A stretch of DNA of 64,000 bases from contig UQHF01000019.1 in the NCBI GenBank assembly GCA_900540785.1, forward strand, positions 6,702 through 70,701, written 5' to 3'. The first letter of the stretch is position 1, and each line of letters begins with the position of its first letter. This DNA comes from an uncultured Blautia sp. (GTDB taxonomy: Bacteria > Bacillota > Clostridia > Lachnospirales > Lachnospiraceae). A program made the translations under genes and the position numbers. The notes beneath the pieces are model-generated. The model made no database searches, was not told the origin of the DNA, and saw nothing but the letters and a program-made list of their open reading frames with translations. Of this stretch, positions 16,104 to 24,234 are shown piece after piece.

Positions 16104-17285
16104 ATGAAAAAAGACGGTTATTATTCTTCCGGAGAATTTGCCAGAATGGCACACGTTACCCTGCGGACCATTCGCTATTATGACAAGCAGGATATTTTAA
16201 AACCCTCCTTTGTGACAGAGGCAGGCGCACGGTTTTATACAGATGAAGATTTTGCCCGGCTTCAGCAGATTCTTCTCCTGAAATATCTTGGCTTTTCTCT
16301 TGATGACATACGGGAAATGACGATTGACGATTCCGATTATCATTTTATGCTCAATTCCCTGAATATTCAGCTTAAACTTGTAAAAGATAAAATCGAGCAG
16401 ATGCAGCTTGTGGAAAAAGCCATTGAAGATACTGCCAGTGCCATACAGACAGAGCACACCATTGACTGGAGCAATATGCTGAACCTGATCCATCTTACAA
16501 ATATGGAAAAAAGCATGAAAAACCAGTATCAGAATGCTTCCAATATCTCCGCAAGGATCAGTCTTCACAGCCTGTATTCCCAAAATAAGGAGGGATGGTT
16601 TCCCTGGATTTACAGGCAGTGCAATATCAGACCTTCCATGAAAATCCTGGAAGTGGGCTGCGGAGACGGCGCATTGTGGACAGAAAATCTCACCCGGCTT
16701 CCGGAAAAAATTTCCGTGACGCTTTCCGACATATCGGAGGGAATGCTCCGCGATGCCAGAAGAGCAGCCGGCGCTTCTGACAGGCGTTTTTCCTACCGGA
16801 GATTTGACTGTGCGAAAATTCCTTTTGAAACTGCCTCCTTCGACCTTGTGATTGCCAATCATGTACTTTTTTACTGTGAAAATCTCCCTTCTGTATGCAG
16901 AGAAATTAAGAGGGTGCTAAAGCCCGGAGGCTGTTTTATCTGCAGCACCTACGGTCAAAAACATATGCAGGAGGTCAGCAGCCTTGTCCAGAGCTTCGAC
17001 GAACGGATCGTCTTATCTGCGGATAAATTATACGAAAAATTCGGCAGGGAAAACGGAGCGGAAATCCTCTCCCCTTTCTTTTCAGACGTAAGCTGGATTT
17101 CTTACGAGGATTCTCTTTTTATTCCCGAGGCAGAACCGCTGATTTCCTATATTCTCTCCTGCCACGGAAACCAGAATCAGTATATTCTGGAACATTATAA
17201 GGAATTTCGCTCTTTTGTCTCTAAAAAAACAAAAAACGGCTTTTCTGTGACAAAGGATGCCGGCATTTTTGTTTGTGCAAATTAA
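16104..17285 (+). CDS. MerR-family regulator fused to a SAM-dependent methyltransferase
   Basis: 393 residues. Residues 5-75 are a MerR winged helix (YSSGEFARMAHVTLRTIRYYDK, then FYTDEDFARLQQILLLKYLGFS). Residues 80-115 form the dimerisation coiled coil. Residues 170-300 are a class I methyltransferase with motif I ILEVGCGDG at 181-189, an acidic post-motif TLSDISEGML near 206, and FDLVIANHVL near 245 followed by LKPGGCFICSTYG near 274. In this family the C-terminal domain may sense a ligand or use SAM. The start at 16104 was chosen from the MerR domain boundary and the promoter at 16042-16070; its ribosome binding site (ACGGAG) is weak. The rfbA promoter that follows has the 19-bp spacer and dyad of MerR-activated promoters and is the likely target. 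Confidence 0.85.
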   Translation: MKKDGYYSSGEFARMAHVTLRTIRYYDKQDILKPSFVTEAGARFYTDEDFARLQQILLLKYLGFSLDDIREMTIDDSDYHFMLNSLNIQLKLVKDKIEQMQLVEKAIEDTASAIQTEHTIDWSNMLNLIHLTNMEKSMKNQYQNASNISARISLHSLYSQNKEGWFPWIYRQCNIRPSMKILEVGCGDGALWTENLTRLPEKISVTLSDISEGMLRDARRAAGASDRRFSYRRFDCAKIPFETASFDLVIANHVLFYCENLPSVCREIKRVLKPGGCFICSTYGQKHMQEVSSLVQSFDERIVLSADKLYEKFGRENGAEILSPFFSDVSWISYEDSLFIPEAEPLISYILSCHGNQNQYILEHYKEFRSFVSKKTKNGFSVTKDAGIFVCAN

Positions 17286-17314
17286 ACAAATTTTACAAAT
17301 TTATTAAAAAATGC

Positions 17315-17345
17315 TTGAAGGTAACCTAAGGTTACCTTTTATAAT
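17315..17345 (+). promoter_or_regulatory. MerR-type promoter/operator of rfbABD (19-bp spacer with dyad)
   Basis: TTGAAG (17315-17320), a 19-base spacer, and TATAAT (17340-17345). Inside lies a perfect 9-bp inverted repeat AAGGTAACC-TAA-GGTTACCTT (17318-17338). An overlong 19-bp spacer containing a dyad is the hallmark of promoters untwisted by MerR-family activators. A MerR-family gene ends 30 bases upstream. Confidence 0.75.
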
Positions 17346-17401
17346 ACAATTACAACATAAGGAATCGCAGAAAGACAAATATGATTGTGAAAGGAGTTAT
17401 T

Positions 17402-18298
17402 ATGAAAGGAATCATTTTAGCGGGAGGCTCCGGGACACGTCTTTATCCACTGACTATGGTCACATCAAAGCAGCTTCTCCCCATCTACGACAAACCAATG
17501 ATCTACTACCCCATGTCCGTTCTCATGAACGCAGGTATCCGGGACATTCTCATCATTTCCACACCTCAGGATACCCCTCGTTTCCAGGAACTTTTAGGAG
17601 ACGGTCATCAGTTTGGCGTAAACCTTACCTATGCAGTACAGCCAAGCCCGGACGGACTTGCACAGGCATTTATTATCGGAGAGGAATTTATCGGAAACGA
17701 TACAGTAGCTATGGTGCTTGGCGACAATATTTTCGCAGGACACGGTCTGCAAAAGCGTTTAAAAACAGCAGTGGAAAATGCGGAATCCGGAAAAGGTGCG
17801 ACTGTATTCGGCTACTACGTGGACGACCCGGAGCGTTTTGGGATTGTGGAATTTGACAGAGAAGGAAAGGCTGTCTCCATCGAGGAAAAACCGGAGCATC
17901 CCAAAAGCAATTACTGCGTCACAGGTCTTTATTTTTACGATAACCGAGTAGTGGAATATGCAAAAAACTTAAAACCAAGCGCAAGAGGCGAGCTTGAGAT
18001 CACAGACTTAAACAGAATTTATCTGGAAAACAACGAACTGAACGTGGAGCTTTTAGGTCAGGGCTTTACCTGGCTTGACACAGGCACACACGAAAGCCTT
18101 GTTGAAGCTACAAACTTTGTAAAGACAATGGAATGCCATCAGCACAGAAAAATCGCCTGCCTTGAAGAAATTGCTTATTTAAACGGCTGGATTACAAAAG
18201 AAGACGTATTAAAGGTATATGAAGTTCTGAAAAAGAACCAGTACGGACAGTATTTAAAAGACGTTCTCGACGGAAAATACCTGGATATTTTACATTAA
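17402..18298 (+). CDS. rfbA: glucose-1-phosphate thymidylyltransferase
   Basis: Forms dTDP-glucose from glucose-1-phosphate and dTTP, the first step of dTDP-L-rhamnose synthesis. The start at 17402 (MKGIILAGGSGTRLYP) follows AAAGGAG with 5-base spacing; the upstream in-frame ATG at 17381 lies before this ribosome binding site. The 298-residue length is standard. Signatures: GGSGTRLYPLT near 8, KQLLPIYDKPMIYYPMS near 25, LGDNIF near 110, EEKPEHPKSN near 163, and TWLDTGTHESL near 223. It is the first gene of rfbA-rfbB-rfbD, transcribed from the MerR-type promoter. Confidence 0.96.
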   Translation: MKGIILAGGSGTRLYPLTMVTSKQLLPIYDKPMIYYPMSVLMNAGIRDILIISTPQDTPRFQELLGDGHQFGVNLTYAVQPSPDGLAQAFIIGEEFIGNDTVAMVLGDNIFAGHGLQKRLKTAVENAESGKGATVFGYYVDDPERFGIVEFDREGKAVSIEEKPEHPKSNYCVTGLYFYDNRVVEYAKNLKPSARGELEITDLNRIYLENNELNVELLGQGFTWLDTGTHESLVEATNFVKTMECHQHRKIACLEEIAYLNGWITKEDVLKVYEVLKKNQYGQYLKDVLDGKYLDILH

Positions 18299-18327
18299 AC
18301 ATACCATAAATAAAAGGAGATTTTTTC

Positions 18328-19347
18328 ATGAATATTATTGTGACCGGCGGCGCCGGATTTATCGGAAGCAACTTTATTTTTCATATGTTAAACAAATACC
18401 CGGATTACCGCATTGTGTGCCTTGACTGCCTCACATACGCAGGAAATCTTTCCACACTCGCCCCTGTGATGGATAATCCGAACTTCCGCTTTGTAAAAGA
18501 GAGCATCACAGACAGAGAAGCTGTTTACCGTCTCTTTGAGGAGGAACATCCGGATATGGTCGTAAACTTTGCGGCAGAGAGCCATGTGGACCGTTCCATT
18601 GAAAATCCGGAGGTTTTCCTTGATACAAACATCAAAGGTACTGCTGTTCTTATGGACGCCTGCCGCAAATACGGAATCCAGCGTTACCATCAGGTTTCCA
18701 CAGACGAGGTTTACGGCGATCTTCCTCTTGACCGCCCGGATCTTTTCTTTACAGAGGAGACACCAATTCACACAAGCAGCCCGTACAGCTCCTCAAAAGC
18801 AGGTGCTGACCTTCTTGTTCTCGCTTACCACAGAACATACGGACTTCCTGTTACCATCAGCCGCTGCTCCAACAACTACGGCCCGTATCATTTCCCGGAA
18901 AAACTGATTCCGCTCATGATTGCAAACGCACTTAACGACAAGCCGCTTCCTGTATACGGGAAAGGGGAAAATGTCCGCGACTGGCTTTATGTAGAAGACC
19001 ACTGCAAGGCAATCGATCTTATCCTTCACAAAGGACGCGTAGGCGAGGTTTATAACATCGGCGGACACAACGAAATGAAGAACATCGACATTGTAAAGAT
19101 CATCTGCAAAGAGCTTGGAAAACCGGAAAGCCTGATCACTTATGTGACAGACAGAAAAGGACACGATATGCGCTATGCCATTGATCCGACAAAGATCCAC
19201 AACGAGCTCGGCTGGCTTCCGGAAACAAAATTTGCAGACGGTATCAAAAAGACCATCCAGTGGTATCTTGACAATAAGGAATGGTGGGAAACGATTATTT
19301 CCGGAGAATACCAGAATTACTATGAAAAAATGTACGGAGACCGCTAA
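18328..19347 (+). CDS. rfbB: dTDP-glucose 4,6-dehydratase
   Basis: Converts dTDP-glucose to dTDP-4-keto-6-deoxyglucose. Extended short-chain dehydrogenase of 339 residues with the NAD-binding GGAGFIGSNF at 7-16, the SHVDRSIENP signature near 84, the catalytic STDEVYGDL (Thr-Asp-Glu) near 124 and YSSSKAGADLLV near 152 (the YxxxK pair). ATG at 18328 has AAAGGAG upstream. It lies 29 bases after rfbA and 12 bases before rfbD. Confidence 0.96.
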   Translation: MNIIVTGGAGFIGSNFIFHMLNKYPDYRIVCLDCLTYAGNLSTLAPVMDNPNFRFVKESITDREAVYRLFEEEHPDMVVNFAAESHVDRSIENPEVFLDTNIKGTAVLMDACRKYGIQRYHQVSTDEVYGDLPLDRPDLFFTEETPIHTSSPYSSSKAGADLLVLAYHRTYGLPVTISRCSNNYGPYHFPEKLIPLMIANALNDKPLPVYGKGENVRDWLYVEDHCKAIDLILHKGRVGEVYNIGGHNEMKNIDIVKIICKELGKPESLITYVTDRKGHDMRYAIDPTKIHNELGWLPETKFADGIKKTIQWYLDNKEWWETIISGEYQNYYEKMYGDR

Positions 19348-19359
19348 GGGGGATTTTGT

Positions 19360-20301
19360 ATGAAAGTATTTGTAACAGGCGTTGCAGGACAGCTCGGCCA
19401 TGATGTGATGAACGAGCTGGCTGCCCGCGGCTATAAGGGAATCGGAAGCGACCTTGCCCCTTCTTACAATGGCATCATGGACGGCACTGCTGTCACAGAA
19501 ATGCCATACGTATCACTTGATATTACAGACGCTTCTGCAGTAAAGAAAACGCTTCTTTCTGTGAAGCCAGATGTGGTAGTTCACTGTGCTGCATGGACTG
19601 CCGTTGACCTTGCTGAGGACGATGACAAAAGAGAAAAAGTCCGCGCCATCAATGCAGACGGCACAAGACATATCGCAGATGTGTGCAAAACTTTAAACTG
19701 CAAGATGGTTTATCTCAGCACGGATTACGTATTTGACGGACAGGGCACAGAGCCCTGGAAACCGGACTGTAAAGACTATCGACCTCTGAGTGTATATGGA
19801 CAGACTAAGCTTGAAGGCGAGCTTGCTGTTTCTGAAACTCTGGAAAAATTCTTCATTGTACGAATTGCATGGGTATTTGGAAAAAATGGAAACAATTTTA
19901 TCAAAACCATGCTGAAGGTAGGAAAAAATCACGACCGTTTAACTGTCGTAAACGACCAGATTGGAACTCCTACTTATACCCTTGACCTTGCAGTTCTTCT
20001 TGTTGATATGATAGAAACAGAAAAATACGGCTACTATCACGCAACAAATGAGGGCGGATATATCAGCTGGTATGATTTTGCCTGCGAAATCTTCCGTCAG
20101 GCAGCAGAGATGGGATATACGGATTATGACAGCGAACATTTGGAAGTCGCACCTGTCACAACAGCGGAATACGGCATTTCCAAGGCAGAAAGACCGTTTA
20201 ACAGCCGCCTGGATAAGAGTAAGCTTACAGAAAACGGCTTCTCTCTTCTTCCCTCCTGGCAGGACGCGCTGGCGCGCTATTTAAAAGAAATTGAATTTTA
20301 A
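19360..20301 (+). CDS. rfbD: dTDP-4-dehydrorhamnose reductase
   Basis: Last step of dTDP-L-rhamnose synthesis. 313 residues, with GVAGQLGHDVM near 7, HCAAWTAVDLAEDD near 75, STDYVFDGQGTEPWKP near 113, YGQTKLEGE near 140 and RIAWVFGKNGNNF near 160. This reductase family acts on the product of the 3,5-epimerase RfbC, whose gene is not in this operon or elsewhere in the window. GGGGG before the ATG serves as a ribosome binding site. The gene ends at a 17-bp hairpin shared with the convergent LCP gene. Confidence 0.95.
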   Translation: MKVFVTGVAGQLGHDVMNELAARGYKGIGSDLAPSYNGIMDGTAVTEMPYVSLDITDASAVKKTLLSVKPDVVVHCAAWTAVDLAEDDDKREKVRAINADGTRHIADVCKTLNCKMVYLSTDYVFDGQGTEPWKPDCKDYRPLSVYGQTKLEGELAVSETLEKFFIVRIAWVFGKNGNNFIKTMLKVGKNHDRLTVVNDQIGTPTYTLDLAVLLVDMIETEKYGYYHATNEGGYISWYDFACEIFRQAAEMGYTDYDSEHLEVAPVTTAEYGISKAERPFNSRLDKSKLTENGFSLLPSWQDALARYLKEIEF

Positions 20302-20319
20302 ACAGAAAAGTTTTCAAAA

Positions 20320-20375
20320 CAAAACGTACCGGAGATCAGATGCACATTCATCTGATCTCCGGTACTTTATTTTAC
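20320..20375. terminator. bidirectional terminator between rfbD and the LCP gene
   Basis: Perfect 17-bp stem (20326-20342 with 20349-20365, six-base loop) with T-rich flank on the plus side and A-rich flank on the other. It ends both convergent operons. Confidence 0.85.
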
Positions 20376-20389
20376 CTGAATTTCGTTTA

Positions 20390-21877
20390 TCACTGCGGCT
20401 GTACAATGGTCTGACCATTCTTTACCTGCTGTATCATTTCTTTTGCTGTATCAACCGTATTATAATCAGGAATCATAACGTATGCCGGCTGACTCATGGA
20501 ATACGGCACCTGTTTATCGCCTGTTCCATCCACACTGTAGCTTACAATGTTCCATGCTCCACCTTCTGTAAGCTGCTGCTGAAGAAGACGGGCAATCTCT
20601 TCATAGGAAATATTGGTCTCAAAGCTTCCCTGAAGACTGGAAAGAATCGAGGAATAGTTTTTCAAGAGTTCAGGGGAAAGTGCTTTATTAATTACCCCCT
20701 GGATAACTGCCATCTGATTTTTACCTCTCTGTCTGTCACCCTCATTGAATGCGTACCGTTCTCTTGCAAAAGCAAGCGCCTGCTCTCCATTTACATAATT
20801 GCTTCCTTGATTATAATGGAAACCGGAAGTTGAGAAATCATAATCTGATTCTACTGTGATACCACCAAGCGCGTCAATAATATTTACAAATCCGCCGAAG
20901 TTAATTCGGAAATAATTATTAATATCTATTCCGTACAGCATACTAAGCGTATCCATGCTTACACTGATTCCATAAATACCAGCATGGGTAAGTTTATCCG
21001 GTACGCCTCCTGAAATAGAAAGGGGAACAAAATAATCTCTCGGAGTGGAGACAAGAAGAAGCTGACGTGTTTTTGTATTTGCCACTGCAATAATATTTAC
21101 ATCGCTTCTGCTCTTTGCCACAAGACCTCCTCTGTTATCAATTCCGCTGATATATACGGTATATACCTCTCCTGTTGCTTCCACATCTGGCTGTGATTGA
21201 CCGTCTGCATTCTGATCTTCTGACGGCTTATTTGCCGTCTCAATCACGGTCTCCACATGCTTAACGCTGATCTCCCGTATCTGTGATCCTATATCTCCAT
21301 AACCGTCCATCTCTTCCAGGACAGGAATATATGCCTGATTCAGAATAATTGCGCCTGTCTCCTCACGTCTCAGTCCATCTACCAGTTCTGTAAGACCTCT
21401 GTATTCCTGAACCTGGACTTCTGCTCCCAGCTCTGTTTTAATCTCTTCTAAAGTCTTATCTGTATTTTCTCTGTCAAGATCTGTGATGATTCCATATTTA
21501 TATCCTGATGTTGCAGCCAGTGAATCTGCGCTGTCCTGTGCTCTTACATAAATTCCTACCTGGGCGATCTCCGTCTCCACACCTGAAATTTTAGATAATG
21601 CGGAGGTTGTTTTATAAAGATATACCCCTCCCACTATAAAAAGTGCACTGAACAAAACTGCAAGTACCGTTCCTATAATAAACCGAACAATATTATGACG
21701 GTTCCATGTAAGAACAGTAACCAGAATCACAAAAATCAATAAAACAACTCCGATGACTGCCACAATCACTGTTGGTACCAGTTTTGTATAAACAAGCAAT
21801 CCCACAAATGCTGCCGATACAAGCAGAAAAACTGCAGCAATGATCTTTCCTGCTATGCCGCCACTTTCTCTTTCCAT
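20390..21877 (-). CDS. LytR-CpsA-Psr (LCP) family glycopolymer transferase
   Basis: Attaches undecaprenyl-linked glycopolymers to peptidoglycan on the outer face of the membrane. 495 residues from the ATG at 21877 (AGGAG seven bases upstream; the in-frame ATG two codons earlier is too close). Three hydrophobic helices lie in residues 10-90, more than the single helix usual for LCP proteins, then a region near 100-210 of unknown fold. The LCP domain follows at about 235-455: NRGGLVAKSRSDVNIIAV, the STPRDYFVPL arginine, FGGFVNIIDALGGI, and NEGDRQRGKNQMAV. It is the last gene of the cpsD-cpsB-cpsC-DUF5011 module, so it probably anchors that polysaccharide. Confidence 0.9.
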   Translation of the reverse strand: MERESGGIAGKIIAAVFLLVSAAFVGLLVYTKLVPTVIVAVIGVVLLIFVILVTVLTWNRHNIVRFIIGTVLAVLFSALFIVGGVYLYKTTSALSKISGVETEIAQVGIYVRAQDSADSLAATSGYKYGIITDLDRENTDKTLEEIKTELGAEVQVQEYRGLTELVDGLRREETGAIILNQAYIPVLEEMDGYGDIGSQIREISVKHVETVIETANKPSEDQNADGQSQPDVEATGEVYTVYISGIDNRGGLVAKSRSDVNIIAVANTKTRQLLLVSTPRDYFVPLSISGGVPDKLTHAGIYGISVSMDTLSMLYGIDINNYFRINFGGFVNIIDALGGITVESDYDFSTSGFHYNQGSNYVNGEQALAFARERYAFNEGDRQRGKNQMAVIQGVINKALSPELLKNYSSILSSLQGSFETNISYEEIARLLQQQLTEGGAWNIVSYSVDGTGDKQVPYSMSQPAYVMIPDYNTVDTAKEMIQQVKNGQTIVQPQ

Positions 21878-21980
21878 GAACATTCTCCTTTTCTGTATCT
21901 CTCACTTAATATCAGAAGACAGGACAATTTCTGTATCCTGCCTTCTGTTTTCTTTGCTTTATTCACATTGTTTCTTCAGA

Positions 21981-22721
21981 TTACTGAACTACGATCGTAA
22001 GAACAGCTCTGTTTGACTCATTTCCACTAGAATCTACTACGTAATATGTAAGCTCATACGTTCCCGGTACAGAGGAATCTACACTGCCCTCGATCTGAAT
22101 CTGACGGTACAATGTATTTGTTGCATCTACATCATCCTGAATATCTGATACATAACTTAACTGATCAACAGGTGTTCCCACCGGTATTTCCAGATAATAT
22201 GTTGTAAGATAGAATTTCGGAGCGCCAGGAGCCATAGCATCGATTTTTTCCTGCTCTCTCTTTGCCGCCTCTTCTGCCGGTGTCAGCTCTTCTACCTTTT
22301 CTGTATCTGAACTTTTCTCTTCCGATACTTCGGGCTCTTCTCCCTCAGATTCTCCGGACTCTTCTTTTTCTTCTTCCTTTTTTTCCTTGTCGCCCTTTTC
22401 ATCGGACTCCATTGTAAACTGTCTCTTTGTTACATTGTTGCTGCTGTCTTTTGCCACGAAGGAAACATATACCTGATTTTCTTCTTTTGTGAAAACACCT
22501 TCCACTCTGAGAGAATTGCTTACATCTCCATCTTTGTCATCCCTTGCAGTCACTCCCTCCAGCAGTTCCTCATCTGTCATATCACTGCTGTAAACAGTCT
22601 CTTTATCTCCTGCAAAACTTATCTCAGGACCTTTTCTGTCCGCCATAAAGCGGATTCCTACTACAGTACCGCCAAGCACCACACTGAGCACTATCATTAA
22701 CGCCACAAGCCATTTTCGCAT
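21981..22721 (-). CDS. membrane-anchored DUF5011/Ig-like repeat protein
   Basis: 246 residues with an N-terminal hydrophobic anchor (6-25), then two DUF5011-type immunoglobulin-like modules: residues 33-105 (GPEISFAGD...DDKDGDVSNSLRVEG) and 165-246 (DIQDDVDATN...GTYELTYYVVDSSGNESNRAVLTIVV). Between them lies a very acidic, low-complexity linker (about 108-160, rich in Glu, Lys and Ser) that probably spans the wall. No catalytic motif. Its place between the chain-length protein gene and the LCP gene suggests an outer-surface scaffold or partner for polysaccharide attachment; this is inferred from context only. Confidence 0.75.
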   Translation of the reverse strand: MRKWLVALMIVLSVVLGGTVVGIRFMADRKGPEISFAGDKETVYSSDMTDEELLEGVTARDDKDGDVSNSLRVEGVFTKEENQVYVSFVAKDSSNNVTKRQFTMESDEKGDKEKKEEEKEESGESEGEEPEVSEEKSSDTEKVEELTPAEEAAKREQEKIDAMAPGAPKFYLTTYYLEIPVGTPVDQLSYVSDIQDDVDATNTLYRQIQIEGSVDSSVPGTYELTYYVVDSSGNESNRAVLTIVVQ

Positions 22722-22763
22722 TGTACTTTACTCCCTTAATCTACTATACACTTTTTTCACAGA

Positions 22764-23507
22764 TTATCTGCGGTGTTTCTTTGACTTTCCTCTCTTCTGT
22801 TTTTTGGATTTTTTTTCTTTATCCATGAGAGGAATGTTTCCAAGTACACTAAGCTGTAAATACCGCTCTACATCTTCCGGAGTTTTTACTGTATCATTTG
22901 AAAGATAAACTGCAAGAATGATAATTACAGAAAGAACAACTCCAAGCACGCCGCCAAGAATTCCATTTTTAACAAGACTGGGGCTTGCCGGCTCATTTGG
23001 GATATTTGCAGTTTCCACTACGTTTACTGCATCTACATCCATGACCTCCTGAATGTGTACAGATGCAACGTCACGGATTGCATTTGCAATCTGGCTTGCC
23101 ATATATGGATCCTCATCTCTTACACTGATCGCTACAATACGTGTGTCCGTCTGATTTTCCACGCTGATCTTTTCCAACAGATCCTTGTGTTCCAGATCCA
23201 GGTTCAGCTCTGCGATCACACCCTCTGTTACGGTACGGCTCTTGATCAGCTCCGCATAGTCCTTTGTAAGAAGCGTACTTGTCTGCATATCCTGATTTGT
23301 TAACGTGTTATTATCCTGTTTGCTTAATACAACGATTTTCGTTGTGGATTCATACTGCGGATCAATAAACAGCATGGTTCCCACAATTGAGATCAGTCCT
23401 AATACAATACCGGAAAGGATAATAATTCCAAGCCTGCCAAGCAGCACATGGAAGATCTCACCTAAGTCGATTTCCACTTCCTGATTTTCTTTTATCTGAT
23501 TTTCCAT
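22764..23507 (-). CDS. polysaccharide co-polymerase/chain-length determinant (Wzz, CpsC/CapA-type)
   Basis: 247 residues with two transmembrane helices (about 28-50 and 180-200) flanking an outside domain, the Wzz layout. The N-terminal EVEIDLGEIFHVLLGRLGII and a proline-containing segment before the second helix (IPNEPASPSLVKNG) are typical. The basic C-terminal tail (KKSKKQKRGKSKKHRR) is cytosolic. In Gram-positive bacteria this protein activates the separate CpsD tyrosine kinase, encoded two genes upstream. Thirteen bases after cpsB. Confidence 0.9.
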   Translation of the reverse strand: MENQIKENQEVEIDLGEIFHVLLGRLGIIILSGIVLGLISIVGTMLFIDPQYESTTKIVVLSKQDNNTLTNQDMQTSTLLTKDYAELIKSRTVTEGVIAELNLDLEHKDLLEKISVENQTDTRIVAISVRDEDPYMASQIANAIRDVASVHIQEVMDVDAVNVVETANIPNEPASPSLVKNGILGGVLGVVLSVIIILAVYLSNDTVKTPEDVERYLQLSVLGNIPLMDKEKKSKKQKRGKSKKHRR

Positions 23508-23520
23508 CTTTTTCTCTCCA

Positions 23521-24234
23521 TTACCCTGTGATTTTTCTTGGATTTTTTATCAGTATCTCTCTGGTATAATCCTCTCCCATAGTCTTTACCATCTGGAGAT
23601 AGCATTTTCCCATATCCGGTGTTCTTTCTGTTTTTCTGTGTCCATCTGTACCCACAAAATCCAGAAGATCCTGTTTCATAAGCTTTTTGGCAAAACGCTT
23701 TACACCAAACCCGTCTTTACCGCTTATCGTGTCTGCATTTACCTGAATATAAGCGCCAAGATCTTTCAGCTCATCTATGAAATGAAGGTCGCCTCTTGTT
23801 GCTTTATAGCGTTCCACATGAGCTACTATGGGATTATAACCATTCAGCTTGAGCTGCTGTACACGCTCCTTTATGTATGCTTTCTCATCGCCGTAGCTGA
23901 ATTCTACCAGCACATATCTGCTTCCTGCCATTGTAAGGCGCTCTCCTTTTTTCAGACAGGAAACCATATCCATGCTGCTGTGCAGCTCACAGCCAAGATA
24001 AAGCGTCAAATCACCGGCAACTTCCTCCGCTGCCGCCTGCACTCTCAAAAACTGCCTTTTTACCACTTCGAGAGGAGGCTCAAACATTTTATATCGAAAA
24101 TGAGGAGTTACGATAATATTCCGAACTCCGTCTTCGTATTCCTTCCGGAGCAGCCATTTGGACTCCTCCAGGTTTTTTGCTCCGTCATCTACGCCAGGAA
24201 GGAGGTGGCAGTGAATGTCATATAATCCTGTCAT
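23521..24234 (-). CDS. tyrosine-protein phosphatase (CpsB/YwqE, PHP family)
   Basis: 237-residue manganese-dependent phosphatase that dephosphorylates CpsD. PHP-family metal-binding motifs are clear: DIHCHLLPGVDDGA near residue 6, TPHFRYKMF near 43, CELHSSMD near 82, VAHVERY near 137 and GTDGHR near 194. Its ATG overlaps the last base of cpsD at 24234, a sign of translational coupling. Confidence 0.92.
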   Translation of the reverse strand: MTGLYDIHCHLLPGVDDGAKNLEESKWLLRKEYEDGVRNIIVTPHFRYKMFEPPLEVVKRQFLRVQAAAEEVAGDLTLYLGCELHSSMDMVSCLKKGERLTMAGSRYVLVEFSYGDEKAYIKERVQQLKLNGYNPIVAHVERYKATRGDLHFIDELKDLGAYIQVNADTISGKDGFGVKRFAKKLMKQDLLDFVGTDGHRKTERTPDMGKCYLQMVKTMGEDYTREILIKNPRKITG

